DNA from: Collinsella aerofaciens
GTDB taxonomy: Bacteria > Actinomycetota > Coriobacteriia > Coriobacteriales > Coriobacteriaceae
Length of the DNA: 64,000 nucleotides
Direction of reading: 5' to 3'
Assembly: GCF_028206795.1 (NCBI RefSeq)
Contig: NZ_JAQLFJ010000004.1
Span: forward strand, 4,571 to 68,570
The notes under the pieces are model-generated. The model saw only the letters and a list, made by a program, of their open reading frames with translations, was not told the DNA's origin and made no database searches. Position 1 is the first letter of the stretch. Each line of letters opens with the position of its first letter. The position numbers were made by a program, and so were the translations under genes. Below, piece by piece: positions 40,683 to 49,256 of the stretch.

Positions 40683-42626
40683 TTACTCCTTATTGCGACG
40701 GTAGAGGAAGTAACCGCCCGCGGAGATGACGGCAACGCCAGCGATGGCGAATGCAGCCACCACGCGGCCATCAAAACGATCACCGGTGGTGGGCAGGCCG
40801 CCCTTGGTGTTCGTCTTGTTGGTGGTTACCGTGGTCGTGGTGTCCGACTTGCCAGGCTTCTCGGGCTTGGTGGTGGGCTGCTCGGGCTTAGCGGGCTGCT
40901 CGGGGGTACCGGGCTGCTCAGGAGTACCAGGCTGCTCGGGGGTGCCAGGCTGATCCGGGGTTACCGGGTCGGTGACAAGAGCGTCCTTGGCGTAGGTGAT
41001 GGACACCTTGAGGCCGTTGGTCTCGGTGTTCAGGTCGCTCGGGGTGAAGGGCTGGTCGAAGTTTTCGGCCTTCTGATAGGCGCGCATCTCCTGGAGCAGG
41101 GCCTTGCACTTGACGTAGGTGTTCTCGGTAGCAGCCTTGCCGGCCTTGTTGGCCAGGGCAGTGCGGCCCTCGGGGGTCGTCTCGGCCAGCATGGCGGCGT
41201 CAACTTCCTTGTTCTGCTCGATGAGCTCGTTCTGGAGCGCATCGAGGTAGGCACGGACACTGATACCAAGGGTGTCAGGGTTCTCAAAGCAGAGCGAGCT
41301 GATGTCCATGAGGACGTAGTTGATTGAGTTCTCGGGCTCCTCGTTGTACACGACGTCCGTCTCTTTGCAGTGGTCGAAGGAGACGGTCTGGTCGCTGAAA
41401 TACGGGCTAACCTCGGTGAGCAGTGCGGAGTAGAAGGGGATGGCGACGGAGTACGCGGCGCGGGAGAGCATTTCCCACTGGATTGTTGCAACCTGGGGAT
41501 CAAGACCGTTGCGAACCTGGAAGACGTGAATCTCGGTGTTGCGCTCGGTGCCGATGGCATAGGCACCGTCAGTGTTGGCGTTAAGGCCCGGGGTATTCTC
41601 GCCACGGTTACCGAGAGAGCGAATCATCTCAAAGGTAGTCCAGTCTGTCTTTCCGGGCTGGAAGAACAGCGGCTGCATCTCGTGGACCAAGGCGCCGGTC
41701 GTGGCGCGAGCCTCTTCGCGCTCGTCCTTGACGATCTCGTAGTCGGTGCCCTCCTGGAGCTCGTTGCCAAAGTAGTTACGGCCCTGGACGTAGCGGGTCC
41801 ACTGGTGCATACCGGAATTCTGAATGGTCTCGCCATAGGTTGCGGCGACGTCGAACTTGCCGTCGGTGTACTCGGCAAAGCCCTTCTCCTTAGGCATGGA
41901 CTCGATGCCCTCGGAGTGCAGGCAGTTCTCGGGGTCGTTGAGGTCGACATCGTAGTTGAGGTTGCCGATGTTGGGGTTGATCGAGGCGACGTCGTCGGCG
42001 AGCTTCATGCCGATCCACTGGTGACCGGAAAGCGCGGCAAACAGCCAGGTCTCGTTGTTGTCGGCGATGATGATCTGGTCGTTGGAGCAGACGCCCTGCT
42101 CGTCAATCAGGCTGCCGAGGAGCTCGACGCCCTCGCGGGCCGTGGCGCTCTCGCCCAGGATGACGCTGGCGTAGTTGTACTCGCCGATGCCGGTGTTAGT
42201 CAGGGGGTCTGCTGTCTCGGCATCTGCATTCATACTGGTGCTTAGCGTGGCGGAGCAGGATACGCCCTTCTCGTTGATGCCTGCTTCAGAGTAGGCATCC
42301 CAGCGGTTGTCCCACTGGGAGGGATGGTCGCGTACATAGGTGTAGCGATACGTGGTCTTGGTCGAGGTGTACATGAACGAAGACTCGTCCGAGCTGTACG
42401 TATGCCCCGGGCCGTGAGAGGGCTCAATGCCAAAGTGCTTAAGATAGCGCGGGCCATAGTCCTCGGAACGGCCGTAGTACGTGTTGCCGTCGGCCGTAAG
42501 GTTTTTGCCCATGTAGACCTGCGTGCAAGCGAGTGCAGAGGTCGGCATGGACATGATGGTTGCAGCTCCAAATGCAAGGCCTATACCAAGCTTCTTGAGC
42601 GCGTTGACGGGATGAGTTTTACTCAT
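40683..42626 (-). CDS. LPxTG-anchored C69-family dipeptidase
   Basis: A 647-residue surface peptidase. A signal peptide (1-33, LGIGLAFGAATIMSMPTSALA) is followed at once by the catalytic Cys in ACTQVYMGKNLTADG, the N-terminal nucleophile of C69 dipeptidases after processing. GRSEDYGPRY and AGINEKGVSCSATLS are family motifs. Near residue 565-600 there are PGTPEQ repeats, then LPTTGD, a hydrophobic helix (VVAAFAIAGVAVISAGGYF) and YRRNKE, the sortase signal. It would cleave dipeptides at the cell surface. ATG 42626 follows GGGAGGGA. Confidence 0.9.
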   Translation of the reverse strand: MSKTHPVNALKKLGIGLAFGAATIMSMPTSALACTQVYMGKNLTADGNTYYGRSEDYGPRYLKHFGIEPSHGPGHTYSSDESSFMYTSTKTTYRYTYVRDHPSQWDNRWDAYSEAGINEKGVSCSATLSTSMNADAETADPLTNTGIGEYNYASVILGESATAREGVELLGSLIDEQGVCSNDQIIIADNNETWLFAALSGHQWIGMKLADDVASINPNIGNLNYDVDLNDPENCLHSEGIESMPKEKGFAEYTDGKFDVAATYGETIQNSGMHQWTRYVQGRNYFGNELQEGTDYEIVKDEREEARATTGALVHEMQPLFFQPGKTDWTTFEMIRSLGNRGENTPGLNANTDGAYAIGTERNTEIHVFQVRNGLDPQVATIQWEMLSRAAYSVAIPFYSALLTEVSPYFSDQTVSFDHCKETDVVYNEEPENSINYVLMDISSLCFENPDTLGISVRAYLDALQNELIEQNKEVDAAMLAETTPEGRTALANKAGKAATENTYVKCKALLQEMRAYQKAENFDQPFTPSDLNTETNGLKVSITYAKDALVTDPVTPDQPGTPEQPGTPEQPGTPEQPAKPEQPTTKPEKPGKSDTTTTVTTNKTNTKGGLPTTGDRFDGRVVAAFAIAGVAVISAGGYFLYRRNKE

Positions 42627-42645
42627 GTTCCCTCCCAGCGTGCGA

Positions 42646-42669
42646 AAGCCCTCTGTCTCCAGAGGGCTT
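42646..42669 (-). other. Leader hairpin of the C69 dipeptidase gene
   Basis: AAGCCCTCT (42646-42654) and AGAGGGCTT (42661-42669), a perfect 9 bp stem with a six-base loop. It ends 20 nt before the start codon and could be an attenuator remnant or mRNA stabiliser. Confidence 0.55.
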
Positions 42670-42841
42670 CAGCCAATAAATACTCTCCCCAAGCGTAACG
42701 AATTCGAAACAATATACATTTATGAAAGATTTTTACTCGATAAGCGTAGTGAAAAATGCGATGAACGGTTAAATGTACTCATTTACTAGGTAATTCAATC
42801 TGCATATCGCCAGCAAATGATGTAGCTAAGTAAAGTGTCGC

Positions 42842-42893
42842 AAAAAATGATGGACCCCTCGCCGCCACGTTGTGTCATGCCGATGAGGGGTCC
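42842..42893 (-). terminator. Terminator after the lipid kinase/microprotein operon
   Basis: GGACCCCTC (42852-42860) pairs with GAGGGGTCC (42885-42893); six A at 42843-42848 form the U tract in minus sense. Confidence 0.8.
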
Positions 42894-42923
42894 GGGTTTG
42901 CGCGTGCTGTGAAAGAGCGGTGG

Positions 42924-43016
42924 CTACTTCTTCCGGCGGTGGATCACGTTGATCGCATAGCCGACGAGCATGGCCAAAACGATGATGATAAAGCCGAGCA
43001 GGGGATTGTCGTTCAT
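42924..43016 (-). CDS. 30-residue single-pass membrane microprotein
   Basis: ATG 43016 follows an excellent ribosome site (GGAGGA, 6 nt) and the frame stops at 42924. The product starts MNDNPLLGF, has one hydrophobic helix (IIIVLAMLVGYAI) and ends in the basic tail HRRKK, giving a clear N-out/C-in topology. It lies 9 nt after the lipid kinase stop and before a strong terminator, so it belongs to that operon. Too short for standard gene finding. Possible roles are a kinase regulator or membrane stress peptide; unknown. Confidence 0.7.
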   Translation of the reverse strand: MNDNPLLGFIIIVLAMLVGYAINVIHRRKK

Positions 43017-43025
43017 AGGGTCCTC

Positions 43026-43943
43026 CTATTTTCTGAGCGGGGAGAATTCGTCGACGATGAGGTCGAGGCATTGTGGAAGCGCGCGGGCTCCAAAGACGCC
43101 CGAATTGCTGGAGATAATTTCGCCATCGAACTGCATGCCCAGCGACGGGGTGCAGGTGATCTTGGCTTCCTTGGTCTGGATGATCTTGAACTGCGGGCGC
43201 CCGAGTACCTTGCCGGCGGGGTCAAGCGCAGCGGTGATCACGGTAGGCAGCAGCTGCACAGTGCGCACGGGTTCGATGACCGCAATGTCGACCATGCCAT
43301 CGTTCATACGGCAGTCGGGGAACAGGTTGATGTCGTTTTGGATGACCGAGGTGTTGCCGGCCATGCAGCAGATGCCGTCGAGCTCCTCGACAATGCCGTC
43401 ATGCTCAATCGTAAAGTGCGCCACCGTGGGATTGGGCGTGGCGAGCGCGGAGAGGAAGTAAGCGATCTCGCCGATGTCGTTTTTGGTGGGGGCGGCCTTC
43501 ATCATGATCTCGGCGTCGAAGCCCGAGCCGGCGATGATGATAAAGCCGTGGCGCTTCTCGTTGCCGTTCTCGTCGAGCCAAAAGAGCTCACCCATGTCGA
43601 CTTTGACCGTGCGACCGGCACGGCAGGCCTTGGCGAGCGCCGCTGCCTCGGGGGCATTACCGATGTTGTTAAAGAATAGACAGGCTGTGCCGGAGGGGAA
43701 GACGAGCGTGGGGACACCGCACCCGCGCATCTGGTCGAGCACGTTGGAGACGGTGCCGTCGCCGCCCGAAACGACCACGCGATCAAACTCGCGCACGTCT
43801 GCCACGGCATCCTCGGGCTCCATGCCATCGCCGATAAAACGCATCACGACCTCGTCGCCGCCCTGCGCGAGGGCGTGCGTGAATGCGTAGATTTCATCTG
43901 AGCTGGGGCCCGATGCCGGGTTGTGGATGATAAGGCAGCGCAT
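43026..43943 (-). CDS. Diacylglycerol kinase-family lipid kinase (DagK/YegS type)
   Basis: A 305-residue kinase of the DAGK catalytic family (PF00781). LIIHNPASGPSSDEIY, VVVSGGDGTVSNVLDQM (ATP-binding GGDGT) and LVFPSGTACLFFNNIG are diagnostic; the C-terminal beta-sandwich contains MAGNTSVIQNDINLFPDC and the acidic-sugar stretch QFDGEIIS. It phosphorylates diacylglycerol or a related lipid at the inner membrane face. ATG 43943 follows GGGAACG. It is co-transcribed with the microprotein downstream. Confidence 0.88.
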   Translation of the reverse strand: MRCLIIHNPASGPSSDEIYAFTHALAQGGDEVVMRFIGDGMEPEDAVADVREFDRVVVSGGDGTVSNVLDQMRGCGVPTLVFPSGTACLFFNNIGNAPEAAALAKACRAGRTVKVDMGELFWLDENGNEKRHGFIIIAGSGFDAEIMMKAAPTKNDIGEIAYFLSALATPNPTVAHFTIEHDGIVEELDGICCMAGNTSVIQNDINLFPDCRMNDGMVDIAVIEPVRTVQLLPTVITAALDPAGKVLGRPQFKIIQTKEAKITCTPSLGMQFDGEIISSNSGVFGARALPQCLDLIVDEFSPLRK

Positions 43944-44041
43944 ACTTACGTTCCCGTTCTGTGACTAACCGAGTATAGTTGTAAGGCAATGCCGATATCC
44001 TACCCGTGTTTTTCGGGCCTAACCTTATTCGATGGGTTGAT

Positions 44042-45175
44042 ATGTACATTTCCACACATCAGGCTCTACTCGCCTTTTGCCAGCGCGCCCGTGAGTTCGA
44101 CGCGATTGCCGTCGATACCGAGTTTTTGCGCGAGCGCACATTCCACCCGCGTCTGTGTTTGGTTCAGATTGCCACCCCTGCCGAGAGCGTCGCGGTCGAT
44201 CCCCTGGTAATCGACGACCTATCGCCGCTGGCCGAGCTTATGGCCGACGAGAGCGTGACCAAGGTCTTCCACGCGTGCTCGCAGGATATGGAGGTCATGC
44301 TCCATACCGTGGGCGTGCTGCCACGACCGATTTTCGATACGCAGGTCGCCGCCGCCTTTTTGGGCGAGCGCCAGCAGATTTCGTATGGCGCGCTTGTTCA
44401 GACGTTCTGCGGCGTATCGCTGCCCAAGACCGAGTCGCTGACCGACTGGTCGCGCCGCCCGCTGACCGATAAGCAGATTGAGTATGCGATCGATGACGTC
44501 AAGTACCTGATCGTCGCCTATACCGAGATGATGAGCCGCCTGCGCGAGCTGGGCCGTGTGGACTGGGTGCTCGACGAGCTGCGCCCGCTGGCTGACGAGT
44601 CGCACTATCGCGCCGATCGCCACGAGGCGTTCCGCAAGGTCAAACGCATCAATTCGTGCAGCCGTCACCAGTTGGGCATCGCGCGCGAGCTCGCCGCCTG
44701 GCGCGAGGACCGCGCCGAGCGCCGTAACATCCCGCGCAAGTGGGTCATGTCCGACGACACGCTGCTTGCGCTCGTTAAGCGCAATCCCGTGCGCGTTGAG
44801 GAGTTCCGTAGCATCCGCGGTACCGATCAGTTGGGGGAGCGCGACGTGGACGGTGCGCTCATGGCCATCAAGCGCGGCGCGAGCTGCCCGCACGATCGCC
44901 TGCCGCTCATGGTGCGCGGGCACCGTCAGATTTCGCCGGAGTTGGAGAGCGTGACGGACCTGATGTACGCGCTCATCCGCCTGGTTGCCGAGCGCTCGGG
45001 CGTGGCGACTTCGGTCATTGCCTCGCGCGATGACCTGGCCGACTATATTGAGCATCCCGAGCAGAGCCCCTTGCGCGAAGGCTGGCGCTTTGAGCTTGTG
45101 GGCTCGCGCCTGGACGATCTGCTTTCCGGCAATATGGGGTTGACGGTGAAGGACGGAAAAATCGAATTGCTGTAA
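44042..45175 (+). CDS. rnd: Ribonuclease D
   Basis: A 377-residue DEDD-family 3'-5' exoribonuclease that trims tRNA ends. The acidic residues are in AIAVDTEFLRERTF (DxE), KVFHACSQDMEVM (D) and YAIDDVKYLIVAYTEM (D with the Tyr of the Y variant). Two HRDC-like helical regions follow (about 205-280 and 290-377). ATG 44042 was chosen from family alignment; the ribosome site is weak (GATGGG). It is divergent from the lipid kinase gene. Confidence 0.9.
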   Translation: MYISTHQALLAFCQRAREFDAIAVDTEFLRERTFHPRLCLVQIATPAESVAVDPLVIDDLSPLAELMADESVTKVFHACSQDMEVMLHTVGVLPRPIFDTQVAAAFLGERQQISYGALVQTFCGVSLPKTESLTDWSRRPLTDKQIEYAIDDVKYLIVAYTEMMSRLRELGRVDWVLDELRPLADESHYRADRHEAFRKVKRINSCSRHQLGIARELAAWREDRAERRNIPRKWVMSDDTLLALVKRNPVRVEEFRSIRGTDQLGERDVDGALMAIKRGASCPHDRLPLMVRGHRQISPELESVTDLMYALIRLVAERSGVATSVIASRDDLADYIEHPEQSPLREGWRFELVGSRLDDLLSGNMGLTVKDGKIELL

Positions 45176-45239
45176 GGAAGCCTAGCCGCTTGAGTGGGTA
45201 GAATGCCTCCAACGTGTAACTCGATTCGGAGGAATTCGC

Positions 45240-45944
45240 ATGCCTTATTACTATGGATACGGCTTTGGCATCGACCCGCTGTACCTGCTGGTTGTTCTTG
45301 TCTGCACGGTGCTTGGCCTTGCCGCACAGAACTATATCAACTCGACGTACAAAACCTGGTCCAAGGTTCGCTCGGACGGTGACACGGGCGCCACGGTCGC
45401 GCGCCGCATGCTTGACGCCAACGGTTGCAATGCCGTGGGTATCAAGGGTGTCGCTGGCGAGCTCACCGACCATTACAACCCGCAGGACAACAACCTGTAC
45501 CTCTCTGATGCCAACCGTTCGGGCGGATCGGTCGCAAGCGTTGCCGTGGCCTGCCATGAGGCGGGCCATGCCGCCCAGCGTCAAAGCGGCTACGCCATGA
45601 TGAAGGTGCGCACCGCCCTGGTCCCGGTCATCAACTTTACCCAGAACACCTGGACCATCGTGTTGCTCTTGGGCCTGTTTATGAACATTGCCGGGCTCAC
45701 AACCCTCGCGTTGATCTTCTTCTCGTTTAGCGTGCTGTTCCAGTTGGTTACGCTGCCGGTCGAGATTGACGCCAGCCGACGTGCTGTGGCGTACATCGAG
45801 CAGTCGGGTATGAGTTCCAAGCAGGTCAACGGCGCCAAGAAGGTGCTGACGGCAGCCGCACTTACCTATGTTGCTGCAGCTCTCACCTCGATTATTCAGC
45901 TGCTCTATCTTATGGCTCGCTACAACAGAAACTCCAACCGATAA
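45240..45944 (+). CDS. Zinc metallopeptidase, YugP/DUF neutral zinc peptidase family
   Basis: A 234-residue membrane protease (PF04298). An N-terminal helix (PLYLLVVLVCTVLGLAAQ), then NNLYLSDANRSGGSVASVAV and the zinc motif ACHEAGHAAQ near residue 105, then two or three hydrophobic segments (FTQNTWTIVLLLGLFMNIAG and the following). LPVEIDASRRAV is typical. ATG 45240 follows GGAGGAA. Its physiological substrate is unknown. A strong GC hairpin lies 16 nt after the stop. Confidence 0.87.
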   Translation: MPYYYGYGFGIDPLYLLVVLVCTVLGLAAQNYINSTYKTWSKVRSDGDTGATVARRMLDANGCNAVGIKGVAGELTDHYNPQDNNLYLSDANRSGGSVASVAVACHEAGHAAQRQSGYAMMKVRTALVPVINFTQNTWTIVLLLGLFMNIAGLTTLALIFFSFSVLFQLVTLPVEIDASRRAVAYIEQSGMSSKQVNGAKKVLTAAALTYVAAALTSIIQLLYLMARYNRNSNR

Positions 45945-45960
45945 CAAATTGGGTCGCTGG

Positions 45961-45990
45961 GCGCCGCGGGGATTCGTGTCCCCGCGGCGC
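45961..45990 (+). terminator. GC-rich hairpin after the zinc peptidase gene
   Basis: GCGCCGCGGGGA (45961-45972) pairs with TCCCCGCGGCGC (45979-45990); a perfect 12 bp stem but no T run. Confidence 0.6.
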
Positions 45991-46059
45991 TGTACTATGT
46001 GTTGGACTTGAATTTGCGCAGGGCCGAAGCCCTTGTGCACGATGACGAAAGGAGGCTGC

Positions 46060-47511
46060 GTGGCAGGCTGGAATCTAACCGGCAATGCCGTTTCCGCCGA
46101 GTTTGACGGTTCGGATGAGCAGGAGCGCAAGGAGCTCAGCGTGAGCCAGGCGGTGGAGATCGCCGCTGGTGCGCTCGATGCCATTCCGCAGCTGAGTGTC
46201 CTGGGCGAGGTCACGGGTTTCCGTGGTCCCAACGCCCGAAGCGGCCACTGCTACTTCCAGATTAAAGACGACTCGGCCGCCGTCGACTGCATCATCTGGA
46301 AGGGCGCCTATCTCAAGCGTACCTTCGATCTGCGCGACGGTATGCAGGTGAGCTTTAAGGGCAGCTTCAATCTCTATAAGGCCACGGGCCGCATGAGCTT
46401 CGTCGCCCGCTCGTTCTCGCTGGCGGGGGAGGGCTTGCTGCGTCAGCAGGTGGCTCAGTTGGCCGAAAAGCTGCGTCGCGAGGGCCTGATGGACGAAGCA
46501 CGCAAGCGCCGCATTCCGGTGTTTTGCTCGCGTGTGGCGGTCGTCACCTCGCTTTCGGGTGCCGTAATCGACGACGTTAAGCGCACATTGCGCCGTCGCA
46601 ACCCGCTCGTCGAGCTTGTCTGCGTGGGCGCAAAGGTCCAGGGCGAGGGTGCGCCGACAGAGCTTATTGAAGGCTTGCGCCGCGCCGCTGCCATTACGCC
46701 GGCGCCCGATTGCATTTTGCTCGTGCGTGGCGGCGGTTCCTTCGAGGACCTCATGACCTTTAACGACGAGGAGCTTGCCCGTGCGGTGGCAGCCTGTCCC
46801 GTGCCTGTGGTGACGGGCATTGGCCATGAGCCCGATACCTCGATCTGCGACATGGTGAGCGACCGTCGCGCCTCCACGCCTACGGCGGCGGCCGAATCGG
46901 TGGCGCCGGCTATGACGGAGTTGGCCGATGTGCTCGAGGCGCGCTATCAGCGTCTGGGTGCCGCGATGGCATCGATGATTGGGTCGGCCCAGGTCGACCT
47001 GGAGATGCTCGATCAGCGCGGTCGCCGTGCCTGGGATACCTATACGGCTCGCTTGGGCGATGCGCTCGATGCGGCTGCGTGCCGCCCGTGCCTCAACGAC
47101 CCAACGTTTATGGTTGAGCGTCGCGAGTCTGAGCTTGCCCTGACGGCCGATCGTTTGTCCGGCGCCATAACGCGTTCGGTTGGGGCATTCCGCTCCAACT
47201 TTGAGCGTCTGCCCGAGCGCTTGATCGCAAGCACCTCAGGACTCGATGGTAAGCGCCATGCGCTCACGCTCGCAAGCTCCCGCCTGGAGCATCAGGGGCG
47301 CACGATGCTCAACAAGCCAGCGTCCGACCTGGGCCGTGCAGCGGCTTCGCTCGATGCCCTGTCGCCGCTCAAGGTGCTTGCCCGCGGCTATTCCATCGCG
47401 TACAGCGTTGACGGCGTGGCTACAAGTGCCAAGACCTTTAAGCCGGGCGACGCCATTCGCGTGCGCATGGCAGACGGCAACGTGGCAGCAACGGTCAATA
47501 CGGTCGAATAG
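46060..47511 (+). CDS. xseA: Exodeoxyribonuclease VII large subunit
   Basis: A 483-residue subunit. The N-terminal OB-fold (LSVLGEVTGFRGPNARSGHCYFQIKDD) is followed by the nuclease core: VAVVTSLSGAVIDDVKRTL, DCILLVRGGGSFEDLMTFN, PVVTGIGHEPDTSICDMVSDRRASTPTAAAE written here as its parts, then long helices and the C-terminal DALSPLKVLARGYSIAY. GTG 46060 is the best start because AAAGGAGG lies 4-5 nt upstream; longer starts have none. It is followed by xseB after 42 nt. Confidence 0.93.
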   Translation: MAGWNLTGNAVSAEFDGSDEQERKELSVSQAVEIAAGALDAIPQLSVLGEVTGFRGPNARSGHCYFQIKDDSAAVDCIIWKGAYLKRTFDLRDGMQVSFKGSFNLYKATGRMSFVARSFSLAGEGLLRQQVAQLAEKLRREGLMDEARKRRIPVFCSRVAVVTSLSGAVIDDVKRTLRRRNPLVELVCVGAKVQGEGAPTELIEGLRRAAAITPAPDCILLVRGGGSFEDLMTFNDEELARAVAACPVPVVTGIGHEPDTSICDMVSDRRASTPTAAAESVAPAMTELADVLEARYQRLGAAMASMIGSAQVDLEMLDQRGRRAWDTYTARLGDALDAAACRPCLNDPTFMVERRESELALTADRLSGAITRSVGAFRSNFERLPERLIASTSGLDGKRHALTLASSRLEHQGRTMLNKPASDLGRAAASLDALSPLKVLARGYSIAYSVDGVATSAKTFKPGDAIRVRMADGNVAATVNTVE

Positions 47512-47553
47512 ACCGCGTTTTACAGTGATAAACCTTTGGGAAAGGAAACAGCT

Positions 47554-47820
47554 ATGGCAGAGAAGACCCCGGTCGAGCAGCTTACGTACAAGCAGGCTTC
47601 GCAGGAGTTGGAGCTCATCATTCGCAGCTTGGAGTCGGGCGATATGGAGCTCGAGGAGTCGCTTGAGAGCTATACCCGCGGCGTCGAGCTCCTCAAGAGC
47701 CTGCGTACCCGCTTGTCCGATGCCGAGCAGAAGGTCTCGGTGCTCCTGAAGGACGTCGACGGCAACGACGTGCTCGCCGACGGCGAAGCCGCCAACACCG
47801 ACGACAACCTTTCGTTCTAA
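47554..47820 (+). CDS. xseB: Exodeoxyribonuclease VII small subunit
   Basis: An 88-residue helical protein; LTYKQASQELELIIRSLESG and MELEESLESYTRGVELLKS are the family signature. It binds the large subunit to form the single-strand-specific nuclease. ATG 47554 follows GGAAAGGAAA. The C-terminal 25 residues are acidic and probably disordered. Co-transcribed with xseA and probably the HIT gene 49 nt on. Confidence 0.92.
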   Translation: MAEKTPVEQLTYKQASQELELIIRSLESGDMELEESLESYTRGVELLKSLRTRLSDAEQKVSVLLKDVDGNDVLADGEAANTDDNLSF

Positions 47821-47869
47821 CCATCCCGACCAAATATAATTACCTTGGTCTGTGAGAAAGGAACCAACC

Positions 47870-48205
47870 ATGTGTGATTGCATCTTCTGCAAAATTGCCA
47901 ACCACGAGATCCCCTCGACCGTCGTCTACGAGGATGACCAGGTCATCGCGTTCGACGACCTCAATCCCCAGGCGCCGGTCCACACGCTCGTGATCCCCAA
48001 GAAGCACTACAGTGACATCGCCGATAACGTACCTGCCGAGACCATGGGCGCCATGGCCCACGCCATCCAGGAGGTCGCCAAGGCCAAGGGTCTGGAGGAC
48101 GGTTTCCGCGTCATCTCCAACAAGGGCGTCAACGCCGGTCAGACCGTCATGCACTTCCACATGCACGTCCTCGGCGGCAAGAACCTGGGCGAGAACCTCA
48201 TCTGA
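47870..48205 (+). CDS. HIT-family nucleotide-binding hydrolase (HINT-like)
   Basis: A 111-residue HIT protein. CIFCKIANHEIPS carries the zinc-type Cys pair seen in the HINT/YcfF group; VIAFDDLNPQAPVHTLVIPKKH and the catalytic triad motif MHFHMHVLGG near the C-terminus are complete. Members split AMP-lysine-type phosphoramidates. ATG 47870 follows GAAAGGAACC. It ends 41 nt before the LysR gene. Confidence 0.93.
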   Translation: MCDCIFCKIANHEIPSTVVYEDDQVIAFDDLNPQAPVHTLVIPKKHYSDIADNVPAETMGAMAHAIQEVAKAKGLEDGFRVISNKGVNAGQTVMHFHMHVLGGKNLGENLI

Positions 48206-48246
48206 GGACGCACGGCCCGTCGCCTTGGCTGCCTTTGGAGTAACCT

Positions 48247-49137
48247 ATGCAGTTTTCTCAACTCGAATACCTTCAAGCGGTAGCGAACTACGGCGGCGTG
48301 CGCAAAGCGGCTCGCGCCGTTCACGTGAGCCCACAGGCTGTCTCGTCGGCAATTAAGAAACTGGAGTCTGAGTATCAGATCGTTTTGCTCAATCGATCGG
48401 CGGGGGAGGCTGTTTTGTCTCCGGCGGGCAGAGAATTTGCGCGTCGTGCACGCGTGATCCTGGCACAAGTCGACGATCTCAAAAAGTACACCCAATCGGG
48501 GAACGGAGGCGTTTCGCCCGACGGCCACTTTCGTCTTTACGTCCCCTGTCTTCACGGGCGGGGGCGTCTTTTTTCCGAAAACTGGTACGACTCGTTTGAA
48601 AGCTCGCACCCTCAGATTCACCTTGATGTGTGGCATCAGCCAACGGCTACATGCTTTGAATCACTTGTGCTTGGCATTTCGGATGCGGCCATCTCATTTG
48701 AGGAACCAAGGGACAGTGTCCTTTCTTCGAAATACTTGGGTGAAAAGGAGCTCAAGGTTCTTTCGTGCCCAGCGGGTCATCAATCTGTGGGTGCTATGAC
48801 CGTTCGTGAGTTACTGGGCGGCAGGTTAGCTGTTCCCATTAATTTGTCGCCCTGTCTCAATGCGATCAATCAATGCCCCGAAGCTCAGCTGGTTAATTTC
48901 CGCTTCCGCGACGTCGAATACGGAAACAGAGCGCAGGCTGAGTTTCTTCAAGCCGGGGGATTGATATTGGGTTTTTCTGGCTCTTCTCTCGCATCAGATG
49001 GGTCGGAAGTGAGCGAGTACTCTATTGAAGGTTCGCATGACGTAGCCTTGCCCATCTACTTTTGCTATCGACAAAATGCCTGGACCGATCGACACCAGAC
49101 GGTATTTCTTCACCTATTGCGTCATCTTGCTTCGTGA
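48247..49137 (+). CDS. LysR-family transcriptional regulator
   Basis: A 296-residue regulator. The N-terminal HTH reads QFSQLEYLQAVANYGGVRKAARAVHVSPQAVSSAIKKLE written in the family order (residues 2-40); the effector-binding domain follows (about 95-290) with LGEKELKVLSCPAGHQ. The C-terminal part is less GC-rich than its neighbours. It probably controls the MFS gene 119 nt downstream (inference). Confidence 0.85.
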   Translation: MQFSQLEYLQAVANYGGVRKAARAVHVSPQAVSSAIKKLESEYQIVLLNRSAGEAVLSPAGREFARRARVILAQVDDLKKYTQSGNGGVSPDGHFRLYVPCLHGRGRLFSENWYDSFESSHPQIHLDVWHQPTATCFESLVLGISDAAISFEEPRDSVLSSKYLGEKELKVLSCPAGHQSVGAMTVRELLGGRLAVPINLSPCLNAINQCPEAQLVNFRFRDVEYGNRAQAEFLQAGGLILGFSGSSLASDGSEVSEYSIEGSHDVALPIYFCYRQNAWTDRHQTVFLHLLRHLAS

Positions 49138-49256
49138 GGCCATTTGGCCTCGTGTCGTCAAGTGAATGTTGACGCCTTGTAACACATGACTGACGGCTTT
49201 GCCCTCATGCTTTTCCAAGATTCCGATTTAGATTGTTGACTCTTGGAGGGCGGAGC

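Noticed and set aside
40860..41000. PGTPEQ repeats in the C69 protein as a CRISPR-like or tandem DNA repeat
   Set aside because: They are in-frame codon repeats of a Pro-rich wall-spanning linker, with no spacer structure.
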